A DNA stretch of 64,000 nucleotides. It comes from Actinomadura physcomitrii. GTDB lineage: Bacteria > Actinomycetota > Actinomycetes > Streptosporangiales > Streptosporangiaceae. Positions within the stretch are counted from its first letter, which is position 1, and each line of letters begins with the position of its first letter. The stretch covers positions 1-64,000 of the forward strand of contig NZ_WBMS02000008.1 in NCBI RefSeq assembly GCF_008923205.2, in the 5' to 3' direction. The notes below the pieces were generated by a model. The model ran no database searches. It had not been told where the DNA came from and worked only from the letters and a program-made list of their open reading frames with translations. Position numbers and translations under genes: made by a program. Shown here one piece after another: positions 6,902 to 15,895 of the stretch.

Positions 6902-8806
6902 GTGGCAGGCCGTATTCGCAATGAGGACATCGCGCTCGTACGCGAGCGGTCGTCCATCGCCGACGTCATCGGCGAGTACCTGCAGCTGCGGAGCGCGGGC
7001 GGCGGCAACCTCAAGGGCCTGTGCCCCTTCCACGACGAGAAGTCGCCGTCGTTCAACGTGACCCCGTCGCGCGGGCTGTACTTCTGCTTCGGCTGCGAGG
7101 CGGGCGGCGACGTCATCAAGTTCGTCCAGGAGATCGAGCACCTGTCGTTCTCCGAGGCGGTGGAGCGGCTCGCGGCGCAGGCCGGCATCCAGCTCCGCTA
7201 CGAGGACGGCGGGGGCCGCGGCCCCCGGCAGGACACCGGGCAGCGCGCGCGCCTGCTGGAGGCGCACAAGGCCGCCGCCGAGTTCTACGCCGAGCACCTC
7301 GCGTCGCCCGAGGGGGAGATCGGCCGCCGGTTCCTGTCCGAGCGCGGCTTCGAGGCCGCGGACGCGGCGCACTTCGGCGTCGGGTTCGCGCCGCGCGAGT
7401 GGGAGGGCCTCGTCCGGCACCTGCGCGGGCGCGGGTTCGCCGACCGCGACATCGTCGCCGGCGGGCTGGCCAAGGAGGGCCGGCGCGGCCCGATGGACCG
7501 GTTCCGCGGCCGGCTGATGTGGCCGATCCGCGACCTGTCCGGCGACGTCATCGGGTTCGGCGCGCGCAGGCTCTACGAGGACGACGACGGCCCGAAGTAC
7601 CTGAACACCCCCGAGTCGCCGCTGTTCCACAAGAGCTCGGTGCTGTACGGGGCGGACCTGGCGAAGAAGGAGATCGCGCGGCGGCGGCAGGCCGTGGTGG
7701 TCGAGGGCTACACCGACGTGATGGCCTGCCACCTGTCCGGGGTGCAGACGGCGATCGCCACGTGCGGGACGGCGTTCGGCGACGACCACATCAAGATCCT
7801 GCGCCGGCTGCTGATGGACCAGGACGAGTTCCGCGGAGAGGTGATCTTCACCTTCGACGGCGACTCGGCGGGCCAGAAGGCGGCGCTGCGCGCGTTCGCC
7901 GACGAGCAGAAGTTCGTCACGCAGACGTTCGTGGCCGTCCAGCCGGACGGCCTGGACCCGTGCGACCTGCGGATCCGGCACGGCGACGCGGCGGTGCGCG
8001 ACCTGGTGGCGGCGCGGCTGCCGCTGTTCGAGTTCGCGGTGCGCAGCGCGATCCAGCAGCACGACCTGGACACCGCGGAGGGGCGGCTGGCGGCCCTCGA
8101 CGCGGCGGCGCCGGTCGTCGCGGCCATCAAGGACCGGGCGCTGCGGCAGATGTACGCGGTGAGCCTCGACCGGTGGCTCGGGATCATGGACGAGCAGTTC
8201 GTGCTGCGCCGCGTCCGCGAACTGGCGAACCGGCGGCACGCCCAGGCCCGCAACGGCCGCGGCAACGTCCTGCCGAACGGCAACGGCAACAACGGGAACG
8301 GGGCCGCGCCGCAGCGGCCGGCCTTCGACCCGAACGACCCGGAGGTGCAGCGCGAGCGGGAGCTGCTGAAGCTCGCGGTGCAGCGTCCGGCGCTGCTCGG
8401 GCCGGTGTTCGACGAGGTCCCGGCGGGTGCGTTCATCGCGCCGCCGCACGCCGCGGTGCGCGCGGTGATCGCCGAGGCGGGCGGTGTGACGGCGGCGGGC
8501 AACGCCTCGGAGTGGGCGGTGATGCTGCTGGAGAAGGCGCCGAACGACCAGGTCAAGGACCTGATCACCATGCTCGGAGTCGAGCCGGTACGGTCCGCGC
8601 AGGAATCGGACGACCGCTATGCCGTGGAACTGCTGGCCCGCATACAGGAACGCCAGCTCACCCGCATGATCGCCGACGCGAAATCTAAACTCCAGCGGCT
8701 GAATCCGGTCGAGGACCCCGAGCAGTACAACCGGCTCTTCGGCGATCTTGTCGCGCTTGAGCAGCAGAGACGGGTGATGCGGGAGCGAGGGCTTGGGTCC
8801 CAGTAG
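6902..8806 (+). CDS. dnaG: DNA primase
   Basis: A 634-residue DnaG that synthesises RNA primers at the replication fork. The N-terminal zinc ribbon is seen at residues ~40-65 (CPFHDEKSPSF, then FCFGCEAGGD, a CHC2 pattern). The catalytic RNAP/TOPRIM core follows, with RLMWPIRDLSGDVIGFGAR, the acidic VVEGYTDVMA motif and FDGDSAGQKAA. An Asn/Gly-rich linker near residue 460 precedes the C-terminal DnaB-interacting helical domain. The GTG at 6902 fits both the -10 spacing and the family's usual N terminus (GRIRNEDIALVRER). It is followed after 59 bases by a primary-type sigma factor gene, the classical macromolecular-synthesis arrangement but without rpsU. Confidence 0.96.
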   Translation: MAGRIRNEDIALVRERSSIADVIGEYLQLRSAGGGNLKGLCPFHDEKSPSFNVTPSRGLYFCFGCEAGGDVIKFVQEIEHLSFSEAVERLAAQAGIQLRYEDGGGRGPRQDTGQRARLLEAHKAAAEFYAEHLASPEGEIGRRFLSERGFEAADAAHFGVGFAPREWEGLVRHLRGRGFADRDIVAGGLAKEGRRGPMDRFRGRLMWPIRDLSGDVIGFGARRLYEDDDGPKYLNTPESPLFHKSSVLYGADLAKKEIARRRQAVVVEGYTDVMACHLSGVQTAIATCGTAFGDDHIKILRRLLMDQDEFRGEVIFTFDGDSAGQKAALRAFADEQKFVTQTFVAVQPDGLDPCDLRIRHGDAAVRDLVAARLPLFEFAVRSAIQQHDLDTAEGRLAALDAAAPVVAAIKDRALRQMYAVSLDRWLGIMDEQFVLRRVRELANRRHAQARNGRGNVLPNGNGNNGNGAAPQRPAFDPNDPEVQRERELLKLAVQRPALLGPVFDEVPAGAFIAPPHAAVRAVIAEAGGVTAAGNASEWAVMLLEKAPNDQVKDLITMLGVEPVRSAQESDDRYAVELLARIQERQLTRMIADAKSKLQRLNPVEDPEQYNRLFGDLVALEQQRRVMRERGLGSQ

Positions 8807-8865
8807 CCGGTATTACCGCGAAATGGGTCCTGTGATCTAGGCCGCATCTGTCGCAGACTGTCCCC

Positions 8866-10023
8866 GTGGGCCCTTCGGTGCTGCCAAGCGAGGCGCCATC
8901 GGTTGATCAGGTGGCGGACCTCGTCGCACGCGGCAAAGAGCGCGGCGGTGTGACCGTCGAAGACGTCGCTGCCGCGCTCGATCGCTCGGACTTGCCGGAC
9001 GACTCCCTCGAGCGGGTCGTCCGGATGCTCGCAGAGCAGGGGGTAGAGGTCCTCGAATCTCAGCAGGAGACCGAGGACGTCGCGCGAGCGGATGAGGGAG
9101 ACCTCGGCAAGCGGGCGCCGACGAGCGACCTGGTCCGGATCTATCTGAGAGAGATCGGTCGCGTACCGCTTCTCACGGCAGAAGATGAAGTAGAACTGGC
9201 GAAATCGATCGAGGCGGGGCTGTTCGCGGAGGAGAAGATGGCGCACACGGCCGTCCTCTCCCACGCCGAGCGGATCGACCTCGAACTGCTCTCCCGCGAC
9301 GGAGTCCGGGCGAAGCAACGGCTGATCGAGGCCAACCTGCGGCTGGTGGTCTCGATCGCGAAACGCTACGTGGGCCGGGGAATGCTGTTCCTCGACCTGA
9401 TCCAGGAGGGAAATCTCGGGCTCATCCGTGCGGTCGAGAAGTTCGACTACACGAAGGGGTTCAAGTTCTCCACCTACGCCACCTGGTGGATCCGGCAGGC
9501 GATCACCCGCGCGATCGCCGACCAGGCGAGGACCATCCGGATTCCGGTGCACATGGTGGAGACGATCAACAAACTGGTCCGCGTGCAGCGGCAGATGCAC
9601 CAGGACCTCGGCCGCGAACCCACCCCCGAGGAGATCGGCCTGGAGATGGGGCTGCCGCCCGTCCGGGTCGTGGAGATCCAGCGGATCGCGCAGGAGCCGG
9701 TCTCGCTGCAGTCGCCGATCGGGGAGGAGGACTCCGACCTCGGCGACTTCATCGAGGACGCGGACGCGGTCGTGCCGATCGAGGCCGCCGCGTTCATCCT
9801 GCTGCAGGACCAGCTCGAGGACATCCTCGGCACGCTGTCGGAACGGGAGCAGCGCATCATCCAACTGCGCTTCGGCCTGACCGACGGGCATCCGCGCACG
9901 CTGGAGGAGGTCGGCCGGGAGTTCGGCGTGACCAGGGAGCGGATCCGGCAGATCGAGTCCAAGACCCTGGCCAAGCTGCGGCACCCGTCCCGCGCGCAGA
10001 TGCTGCGCGAGTACCTCGAGTAG
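8866..10023 (+). CDS. rpoD: RNA polymerase sigma-70 factor, RpoD/HrdB-like
   Basis: A 385-residue group 1/2 sigma factor. Region 1.2 is at residues ~88-120 ([16 protein letters not shown]). Region 2 spans ~155-225, with the core-binding [16 protein letters not shown] and the -10 recognition/melting segment [13 protein letters not shown]. Region 3 ([11 protein letters not shown]) and region 4 follow, the latter with the [19 protein letters not shown]. It lacks the long basic N-terminal extension of HrdB/SigA (usually over 500 residues), so it may be the principal factor in short form or a principal-like paralogue. CAGACT at 8854-8859, 6 bases before the GTG, resembles the dnaG -10 and would give a separate leaderless transcript. 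A strong terminator follows. Confidence 0.9.
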   Translation: MGPSVLPSEAPSVDQVADLVARGKERGGVTVEDVAAALDRSDLPDDSLERVVRMLAEQGVEVLESQQETEDVARADEGDLGKRAPTSDLVRIYLREIGRVPLLTAEDEVELAKSIEAGLFAEEKMAHTAVLSHAERIDLELLSRDGVRAKQRLIEANLRLVVSIAKRYVGRGMLFLDLIQEGNLGLIRAVEKFDYTKGFKFSTYATWWIRQAITRAIADQARTIRIPVHMVETINKLVRVQRQMHQDLGREPTPEEIGLEMGLPPVRVVEIQRIAQEPVSLQSPIGEEDSDLGDFIEDADAVVPIEAAAFILLQDQLEDILGTLSEREQRIIQLRFGLTDGHPRTLEEVGREFGVTRERIRQIESKTLAKLRHPSRAQMLREYLE

Positions 10024-10070
10024 GAGCGGCCCGTCCGGACCGGGACCGGGCGGGGGAGAACGACAGGGGC

Positions 10071-10107
10071 GGCCGCCCTCCGGGCCCGAGCGGTCCGGAG
10101 GGCGGTC
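10071..10107 (+). terminator. Terminator after the sigma factor gene
   Basis: An 11-base perfect stem (CCGCCCTCCGG at 10073-10083 with 10095-10105) has an 11-base loop and can be extended by one wobble and one G-C pair. It lies 48 bases after the stop codon with no U-tract. Confidence 0.75.
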
Positions 10108-10206
10108 GCTCGCCGCGCGCCCCGATCGCTCGTGCGGTGCGCCGCGTTCCGCGGATCCGGTGCGTGACGTCGCGTTTCGGGCGGACGGTGGATTACCGTA
10201 ATGGCC

Positions 10207-10671
10207 ATGCTGATCGTGACGACTGATGGCGTTGCCGGGTACGAAGTCCGCAGCGTGCTCGGCGAGGTCCTGGGGACGGCCGTCCAGACCGATCAGGCCG
10301 GGGCGCAGCAGCCGGGGCATCCGGGGAGCAGCGCGACGTTCCGGGTGACCGGCGACCGGCCGGCCCTCGGGCTCGCCGCCGCGCGCCGCGAGGCGGTGGA
10401 CCGGCTCGGCGAGGCGGCGCGCCGCAAGGGCGCGAACACGGTGGTCGGGATGCGGTTCGACACCGCCGCGCTGCCGGGCGGGGGCCACGAGGTGTGCGCG
10501 TACGGGACGGCCGTGTGGGCGGAGCCGGCGCAGCAGGCGCCGCATCCGCAGGCGTCGCAGCATCTCCAGCACTCCCAGCAGGGGCACCTGCCGCCGTACG
10601 GCGACCCGCAGTCGGGCCCGCCGATGGTCGCGCGGAACCTGACGATGGGCATCAACGACCGCCCGCGCTGA
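10207..10671 (+). CDS. YbjQ/UPF0145 family protein
   Basis: A 154-residue protein. Residues 1-100 match the YbjQ (UPF0145, DUF74) fold. The first strand MLIVTTDGVAGYEVRSVLGE, the central helix rich in Arg/Ala (ARREAVDRLGEAARRKGANTVVGMRFD) and the closing strand HEVCAYGTAVW are all present. The C-terminal 50 residues are Gln/His/Pro-rich and probably disordered. Homologues form pentamers and were once called heavy-metal-binding proteins; their function is unknown. Two ATGs occur in frame, at 10201 and 10207. A TACCGT -10 at 10194-10199 sits 7 bases before the second, so 10207 is preferred as a leaderless start. Confidence 0.82.
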   Translation: MLIVTTDGVAGYEVRSVLGEVLGTAVQTDQAGAQQPGHPGSSATFRVTGDRPALGLAAARREAVDRLGEAARRKGANTVVGMRFDTAALPGGGHEVCAYGTAVWAEPAQQAPHPQASQHLQHSQQGHLPPYGDPQSGPPMVARNLTMGINDRPR

Positions 10672-10765
10672 ACGCGGCGAGCGGGATCGGCGAGCGCCCG
10701 CGGGGCGCGTGGGATCCCTCACTGTCACGGGGGCGACTTGACGAGGTCAGGGCAGGCTTGGCTAA

Positions 10766-10784
10766 TTTAGGTGAGCCTAACCAT
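10766..10784 (+). promoter_or_regulatory. Iron box (IdeR/DmdR/DtxR-type) upstream of efeO
   Basis: The element TTTAGGTGAGCCTAACCAT closely resembles the 19-base DtxR-family consensus TTAGGTTAGGCTAACCTAA, with the inner TTAGG/CCTAA arms intact. It sits 19 bases before the efeO start, a position that would block transcription when Fe(II)-loaded repressor binds. This predicts induction in iron limitation. Confidence 0.85.
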
Positions 10785-10802
10785 TGCACCTTGGAGTCCC
10801 CC

Positions 10803-11930
10803 ATGCGTCCTGCCTCCGTGCTCGCCCTCAGCGGCGTCGCCGCCGTGTCAATGTCCCTTCTCTCGGCGTGCGGCGGTGACGGCAAGGCGGACGCGTCGGG
10901 CGCGATCCCCGTGACGGCGTCCGACGACAAGTGCGAGGTCGCCAAGACGGACCTGCCCGCCGGCAAGAACTCCTTCAAGGTGACCAACAAGGGCTCGGAG
11001 GTCAACGAGTTCGAGGTGCTCAAGCCGGACGGCAGCATCCTCGCCGAGCGGGAGAACATCGGCCCCGGCACCAGCGTCAACTTCGTGGTGAACCTGCCGG
11101 AGGGCAAGTTCAAGCTGCTGTGCAGCGCCGGGCAGACCGGCAAGGGCCCCTCGCAGGAGGTCACGGTCACCGGCCGGGGCGGTGGCGCCGACCCGCGGCT
11201 CACCAAGGCCGCCGCCGACTACAAGGCCTACGTCATCGCCCAGCTCGACGACACCATCGCCAAGACCAAGCCGTTCGTGGCGGCGGTGAAGGCCGGCGAC
11301 GTCGACAAGGCGAAGAAGCTGTACGCGCCGTCCCGCGTCGGCTGGGAGTCGATCGAGCCGGTCGCGGAGAAGTTCAGCGACATCGACGGCAAGGTCGACA
11401 CCCGCGAGGCCGACCTCAAGCCGGACGAGAAGAAGGACTGGTCGGGCTGGCACCTGCTGGAGAAGGCCCTCTGGAAGGACGGCTCCGTCAAGGGCAAGGA
11501 GAAGTACGGCGAGCAACTCCTCGCCGACCTCGAGACGCTGAAGGGCCGGCTGCCGGGCCTCGCCCTCGACCCGGTGAACGACATGGCCGCGGGCGCGAAG
11601 GGCCTGCTCGACGAGGTCGCCACCGGCAAGGTCACCGGCGAGGAGGAGCCCTTCAGCCACACCGACCTCGTCGACTTCAAGGCCAACGTGGACGGCGCGG
11701 AGAAGGCATACGAGCTGCTCAAGCCGGTCGTCCAGGAGAAGGACGCGCAGCTCGCCAAGGACCTGGACGAGAACTTCGACGCCGTCTACGCGCTGCTGAA
11801 GAAGCACGAGGAGAACGGCGGTTACGTGTCCTACGACAAGGTCGGCAAGGACGACCGCAAGGAGCTCGCCGACGCGGTGAACGCGCTGGGCGAGCCGCTG
11901 TCCAAGCTCGCGGAGGTCGTGGCGAAATGA
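10803..11930 (+). CDS. efeO: EfeO-type iron uptake lipoprotein (cupredoxin plus M75 peptidase-like domain)
   Basis: A 375-residue exported protein. The N terminus is a lipoprotein signal peptide with lipobox LLSACGG. Residues ~35-125 are a cupredoxin-like domain (KTDLPAGKNSFKVTNKGSEV, with a late CSAG). Residues ~130-375 form the M75/EfeM imelysin-like domain (GWESIEPVAEKFSDIDGKVD, GWHLLEKALW), where acidic and His residues bind ferric iron in relatives. EfeO delivers iron to the EfeU permease in the EfeUOB system. Here efeB follows with an ATGA overlap, but no efeU is seen nearby. A GGAG ribosome site precedes the ATG, and an iron box lies upstream. Confidence 0.92.
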   Translation: MRPASVLALSGVAAVSMSLLSACGGDGKADASGAIPVTASDDKCEVAKTDLPAGKNSFKVTNKGSEVNEFEVLKPDGSILAERENIGPGTSVNFVVNLPEGKFKLLCSAGQTGKGPSQEVTVTGRGGGADPRLTKAAADYKAYVIAQLDDTIAKTKPFVAAVKAGDVDKAKKLYAPSRVGWESIEPVAEKFSDIDGKVDTREADLKPDEKKDWSGWHLLEKALWKDGSVKGKEKYGEQLLADLETLKGRLPGLALDPVNDMAAGAKGLLDEVATGKVTGEEEPFSHTDLVDFKANVDGAEKAYELLKPVVQEKDAQLAKDLDENFDAVYALLKKHEENGGYVSYDKVGKDDRKELADAVNALGEPLSKLAEVVAK

Positions 11931-13198
11931 CGCGGCCGGATCCGTCGGACGCCCCGTCCCCCCGGGAGGGCGGGCGCGCCGGGATGTCCCGGCGCCGGAT
12001 GCTCGGGTTCTCCGGCGCCAGCCTGCTGGTCGGCGCCGCGGCGGGAGCCGGCCTGGACCGGGTCGCCTCCGCCGACACCGGCGGCACCGACGCCGCCGCC
12101 GCGGTGCCCTTCTACGGCGCGCACCAGGCGGGCATCGCCACCGCCGTGCAGGACCGGCTGCACTTCGCCGCGTTCGACGTCACCACGGGCGACCGGGGCA
12201 GGCTCGTCCAGATGCTGAAGGACTGGACGAAGGCCGCGGCCGACATGACCGCCGGGCGGGCCATCGGCGACGGCGCGATCCCCGAGATCGGCGTGGCGCC
12301 GCCGGACGACACCGGCGAGGCCCTCGGCCTGCCCGCGTCCCGGCTGACGCTGACGATCGGGTTCGGCCCGTCGCTGTTCGACAAGGACGGCAAGGACCGG
12401 TTCGGGATCAAGGCGCGGCGCCCCGCGGCGCTGGTGGACCTGCCGCACTTCTCCGGCGAGAACCTCGACCCCGACCGCAGCGGCGGCGACATCTGCGTGC
12501 AGGCCTGCGCGGACGACCCGCAGGTGGCGGTGCACGCCATCCGCAACCTGGCGCGGATCGGGATGGGCGTCGTCGCCGTCCGCTGGTCGCAGCTCGGGTT
12601 CGGCAAGACGTCCTCGACGACGCCGGACGCGCAGACGCCGCGGAACCTGTTCGGGTTCAAGGACGGCACGGACAACATCGGCACGAACGACACGGCGCTG
12701 CTCGACAAGCACGTCTGGGCGGCCGAGGGCGACGGCTCGGACTGGATGGCGGGCGGCTCCTACCTGGTGGCGCGCCGGATCCGCATGCACATCGAGATCT
12801 GGGACCGGACGTCGCTGCAGGAGCAGGAGGACGTCTTCGGCCGCACCAAGTCCGAGGGCGCGCCGGTCGGGGCGAAGAAGGAGCGCGACAAGCCCGTCCT
12901 GGCGCGGATGAAGCCGGACGCGCACGTCCGGCTGGCGCATCCCGACTCCAACGGCGGCGCGCGGATCCTGCGGCGCGGCTACTCCTTCACCGACGGCTCG
13001 GACGGGCTGGGGCGGCTGGAGGCGGGGCTGTTCTTCATCGCCTTCCAGCGCGACCCGCGCACCGGCTTCATCAAGATCCAGGAGTCGCTGGCCGCGGACG
13101 CGATGAACGAGTACGTCCAGCACGTCGGATCGGGGATCTTCGCGTGCCCGCCCGGCGTGAAGGAGGGCGGCTACTGGGGCGAGACCCTGTTCGCCTAG
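11927..13198 (+). CDS. efeB: EfeB deferrochelatase/DyP-type heme peroxidase
   Basis: A 423-residue Tat-exported dye-decolourising peroxidase. The twin-arginine signal is SRRRMLGFSGASLLVGAAAG at residues ~20-40. The DyP signature GFKDGTDN carries the catalytic distal Asp. The segment RRIRMHIEIWDRTSLQEQE carries the conserved proximal His ligand region, and a C-terminal LEAGLFFIAFQRDPRTGF block completes the heme pocket. EfeB proteins oxidise iron or heme substrates at the outer membrane face, feeding EfeO/EfeU. The start ATG overlaps the efeO stop (ATGA), so the two are translationally coupled and share iron-box control. Confidence 0.93.
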   Translation: MTRPDPSDAPSPREGGRAGMSRRRMLGFSGASLLVGAAAGAGLDRVASADTGGTDAAAAVPFYGAHQAGIATAVQDRLHFAAFDVTTGDRGRLVQMLKDWTKAAADMTAGRAIGDGAIPEIGVAPPDDTGEALGLPASRLTLTIGFGPSLFDKDGKDRFGIKARRPAALVDLPHFSGENLDPDRSGGDICVQACADDPQVAVHAIRNLARIGMGVVAVRWSQLGFGKTSSTTPDAQTPRNLFGFKDGTDNIGTNDTALLDKHVWAAEGDGSDWMAGGSYLVARRIRMHIEIWDRTSLQEQEDVFGRTKSEGAPVGAKKERDKPVLARMKPDAHVRLAHPDSNGGARILRRGYSFTDGSDGLGRLEAGLFFIAFQRDPRTGFIKIQESLAADAMNEYVQHVGSGIFACPPGVKEGGYWGETLFA

Positions 13199-13241
13199 GG
13201 GTCCGCCTAGGGCTCGCCTCAGGGTTCGGCGTGGGCGGCTC

Positions 13242-14492
13242 TCAGGAGCCGCCTCCGGCGCGTTCGGAGCGGATACGGGTCACCACGTCGCCGGCGGCCG
13301 TTCTGATGGACTCCAGCTCCTGCAGGTAGGCCCAGTAGTCCGGGTGCGCGCCGGTGAGCCGCTTCGGCGCGTGCTCCAGCCGCTCCACCAGGGCGTCCAG
13401 CGCGCGCGCATGGTGCGGGGCGGCGCCGCCGGGCTGCGCCATGGCGAGGCGCTGCGCGTCCCGCACCGCGAACCGGGCGCTCTCGACCGGCTTGTCGGGG
13501 TCGGCGGCGACCGCCTCCAGCTCCGTCACCCGCCCGGTGACCTGCCCGGCGCGCCGGTCGGCCCCGTTCAGCTCGGTGCGCGCCGCCGTCAGCGCCTGCT
13601 GCGCCTGCTTCCACTCGGCGCGCCCCGCGAACGCAGCGGCCTCGTTCAGCCGCTCGCGGGCCCGCTCGACGCCCGCCTCGACCGCCTCCGGCGCGCCCCG
13701 CAGGTCCTGCCAGCAGGCCTGCGAGTAGGCGCGCAGCAGCACCTTCATCGCCTCCCGGACGGGCCCGGCGCGGTTCGCCACGACGTCCACGCGGGTGCGG
13801 ACCGAGGCGAGCGAGTTGCGCACCTTCTCCGCCATCTTCGGCAGCTCCTCGGCCGCCAGGCGGGCGCTCTCGGCGATCATGCGCACCTCGTCGGCCTTGC
13901 GCATCGCCCCGTCCAGCCCGAGCCCGCCGAGCCCCTGCGAGCTCAGCAGCGCCAGGGCCTCCTTCGCGCGCGCCAGCTCCGCCTCGGGGTCGGCGGCGTC
14001 CATCCCGGCCGCCCGCGCGGCCTGCACGGCGGACTCGGCCGCCGCGACGGCGTCCCGGGCGGCGGTGAGCCGCGGCGGGAGCTGGTCGAGGGCCGCCTCC
14101 AGCCGCGCCATCCGCGGCGCGAGCCGCTCGGCGAAGCCGTTCAGGTTGCGGGTGATCTGCTGCAGCCGCTCCGTGGACGCCAGGAACGCGCGGCGCGCCG
14201 CGTCGTACTCGGCGGGCGACCGGTCCCGGTCATCGAGGTCGTGCGCGTCCAGGACGGCGATGTAGGCCACGGAGGCGGCGTCGGCGGCCTCCGCGAGCCC
14301 GGCGAACTCCCGCCGGACCGGCGCGGCGGCGGCCGCGTCCAGATCCTCGAAGACCGTGACGCGCCCGTCGAGGAACTTCTGCGCCTGGTCCATGTCGTAG
14401 AAGGCGGTGGCGGCCGCCTCGCGCGCCTGGATCGCCGCGTCGGCGGCCTGACCGCCCCTGCCGCGCCGCCGCTGGTCGCCCGGTCCCCGCAA
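13242..14492 (-). CDS. Alanine/arginine-rich coiled-coil protein beside the ter cluster
   Basis: A 416-residue protein made almost entirely of long amphipathic helices. It is rich in Ala, Arg and Glu with heptad character from about residue 20 to 405 and has no signal peptide or membrane segment. I do not recognise a catalytic motif. The start is a TTG at 14492, chosen because a strong AAGGGAGG ribosome site lies just upstream and no in-frame ATG fits. It is divergent from the first terD gene with a 156-base shared promoter region. The position suggests a structural or membrane-stress partner of the Ter proteins, as coiled-coil/PspA-like proteins are in other ter loci. That role is inferred from context only. 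Confidence 0.75.
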   Translation of the reverse strand: MRGPGDQRRRGRGGQAADAAIQAREAAATAFYDMDQAQKFLDGRVTVFEDLDAAAAAPVRREFAGLAEAADAASVAYIAVLDAHDLDDRDRSPAEYDAARRAFLASTERLQQITRNLNGFAERLAPRMARLEAALDQLPPRLTAARDAVAAAESAVQAARAAGMDAADPEAELARAKEALALLSSQGLGGLGLDGAMRKADEVRMIAESARLAAEELPKMAEKVRNSLASVRTRVDVVANRAGPVREAMKVLLRAYSQACWQDLRGAPEAVEAGVERARERLNEAAAFAGRAEWKQAQQALTAARTELNGADRRAGQVTGRVTELEAVAADPDKPVESARFAVRDAQRLAMAQPGGAAPHHARALDALVERLEHAPKRLTGAHPDYWAYLQELESIRTAAGDVVTRIRSERAGGGS

Positions 14493-14648
14493 CGCCGCCT
14501 CCCTTCGTCCTCATGCCCAGTCTCGCGCAGTCCCGGGCTTCTCGCGTAATGCGTCCACAACGGATGGAACGGATAGCATCGCTGCTGCGTCGATATAGCG
14601 AGACGCCTGCCCGGCGTCCGGTACGTCATGCGATCATGGAGGAACGCC

Positions 14649-15224
14649 GTGGGAGTCAGTCTCAGCAAGGGCGGCAACGTCTCGCTCACCAAGCAGGCCC
14701 CCGGCCTGTCGGCCGTGACGGTGGGCCTCGGCTGGGACCTGCGCACCACCACGGGCACCGACTTCGACCTCGACGCCTCCGCGCTGGTGCTGGACGCCTC
14801 CGGCAAGATCCTCACCGACCAGCACTTCGTCTTCTTCAACAACCTGCGGACCCCGGACGGCGGCGTCGAGCACACCGGCGACAACACCACCGGCGCGGGC
14901 GAGGGCGACGACGAGCAGATCAACGTGAACTTCGGCGCGATGCCCGCGCAGGCCGAGCGGGTCGCGTTCGCCGTGTCGATCTACGACGCCGACAGCCGCG
15001 GCCAGAACTTCGGGCAGGTCCGCAACGCCTACATCCGGGTGCTCAACCAGGGCGACCGGTCCGAGATGGCCCGCTACGACCTCACCGAGGACGCCTCCAT
15101 GGAGACCGCGATGGTCTTCGGGGAGCTGTACCGCAACGGGGCCGACTGGAAGTTCCGGGCGGTCGGCCAGGGCTACGCGTCCGGCCTCGCGGGCATCGCG
15201 ATGGACTTCGGCGTCAACATCTGA
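14649..15224 (+). CDS. terD: TerD family protein 1
   Basis: A 191-residue TerD-domain protein. The acidic calcium-binding motifs are clear: [16 protein letters not shown] near residue 37 and [20 protein letters not shown] near residue 77. The [20 protein letters not shown] block and the C-terminal [18 protein letters not shown] signature follow. TerD proteins are cytoplasmic calcium-binding beta-sandwich proteins linked to tellurite, phage and DNA-damage stress responses and, in streptomycetes, to development. The GTG at 14649 is preferred because GGAGGA lies six bases upstream. It begins a plus-strand run of ter genes and is closely related to the next gene, implying tandem duplication. Confidence 0.93.
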   Translation: MGVSLSKGGNVSLTKQAPGLSAVTVGLGWDLRTTTGTDFDLDASALVLDASGKILTDQHFVFFNNLRTPDGGVEHTGDNTTGAGEGDDEQINVNFGAMPAQAERVAFAVSIYDADSRGQNFGQVRNAYIRVLNQGDRSEMARYDLTEDASMETAMVFGELYRNGADWKFRAVGQGYASGLAGIAMDFGVNI

Positions 15225-15258
15225 ACCACCTCTACCCCGGGAAGGGAGTGGCCCGAAC

Positions 15259-15837
15259 ATGGGGGTCTCACTCGCCAAGGGCGGCAATGTCTCGCTGACG
15301 AAGGCCGCGCCCAATCTGACCGCCGTCACCGTGGGCCTCGGCTGGGACGTGCGCGCCACCACCGGCGCCGACTTCGACCTGGACGCCTCCGCGCTGATGC
15401 TCGGCCCGTCCGGCAAGGTGATCTCCGACCAGCACTTCGTGTTCTTCAACAACCTGAAGAGCCCGGACGGCTCGGTCGAGCACACCGGCGACAACCTGAC
15501 CGGCGAGGGGGAGGGCGACGACGAGTCGATCAACGTCGACCTGACCGGAGTGCCGCAGGACTGCGACCGGATCGTCTTCCCGGTGTCGATCTACGACGCC
15601 GACAACCGGCAGCAGAACTTCGGGCAGGTCCGCAACGCCTTCATCCGGATCGTCAACCGGACCGACGGCAGTGAGCTCGCCCGCTTCGACCTGACCGAGG
15701 ACGCCTCCACCGAGACCGCCATGGTCTTCGGTGAGCTGTACCGGCACGGCGCCGAGTGGAAGTTCCGGGCGGTCGGCCAGGGCTACGCCTCGGGCCTCGC
15801 CGGCATCGCCATGGACTTCGGCGTCAACGTCGGCTGA
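15259..15837 (+). CDS. terD: TerD family protein 2
   Basis: A 192-residue TerD-domain protein, strongly similar over its whole length to the gene 34 bases upstream. It has the same [11 protein letters not shown] and [11 protein letters not shown] calcium-binding motifs, the same [20 protein letters not shown] block and the same C-terminal signature. It starts at ATG with a GGGAAGGGA ribosome site. Tandem TerD paralogues are usual in actinobacterial ter loci and may assemble as mixed complexes under the TerC-like membrane protein encoded next. Confidence 0.93.
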   Translation: MGVSLAKGGNVSLTKAAPNLTAVTVGLGWDVRATTGADFDLDASALMLGPSGKVISDQHFVFFNNLKSPDGSVEHTGDNLTGEGEGDDESINVDLTGVPQDCDRIVFPVSIYDADNRQQNFGQVRNAFIRIVNRTDGSELARFDLTEDASTETAMVFGELYRHGAEWKFRAVGQGYASGLAGIAMDFGVNVG

Positions 15838-15895
15838 CGGCCGCCGCCGCCCGCCGGACGGCCGGTTCGGCCGTCCCTCTCAGAGAAATACGCTC

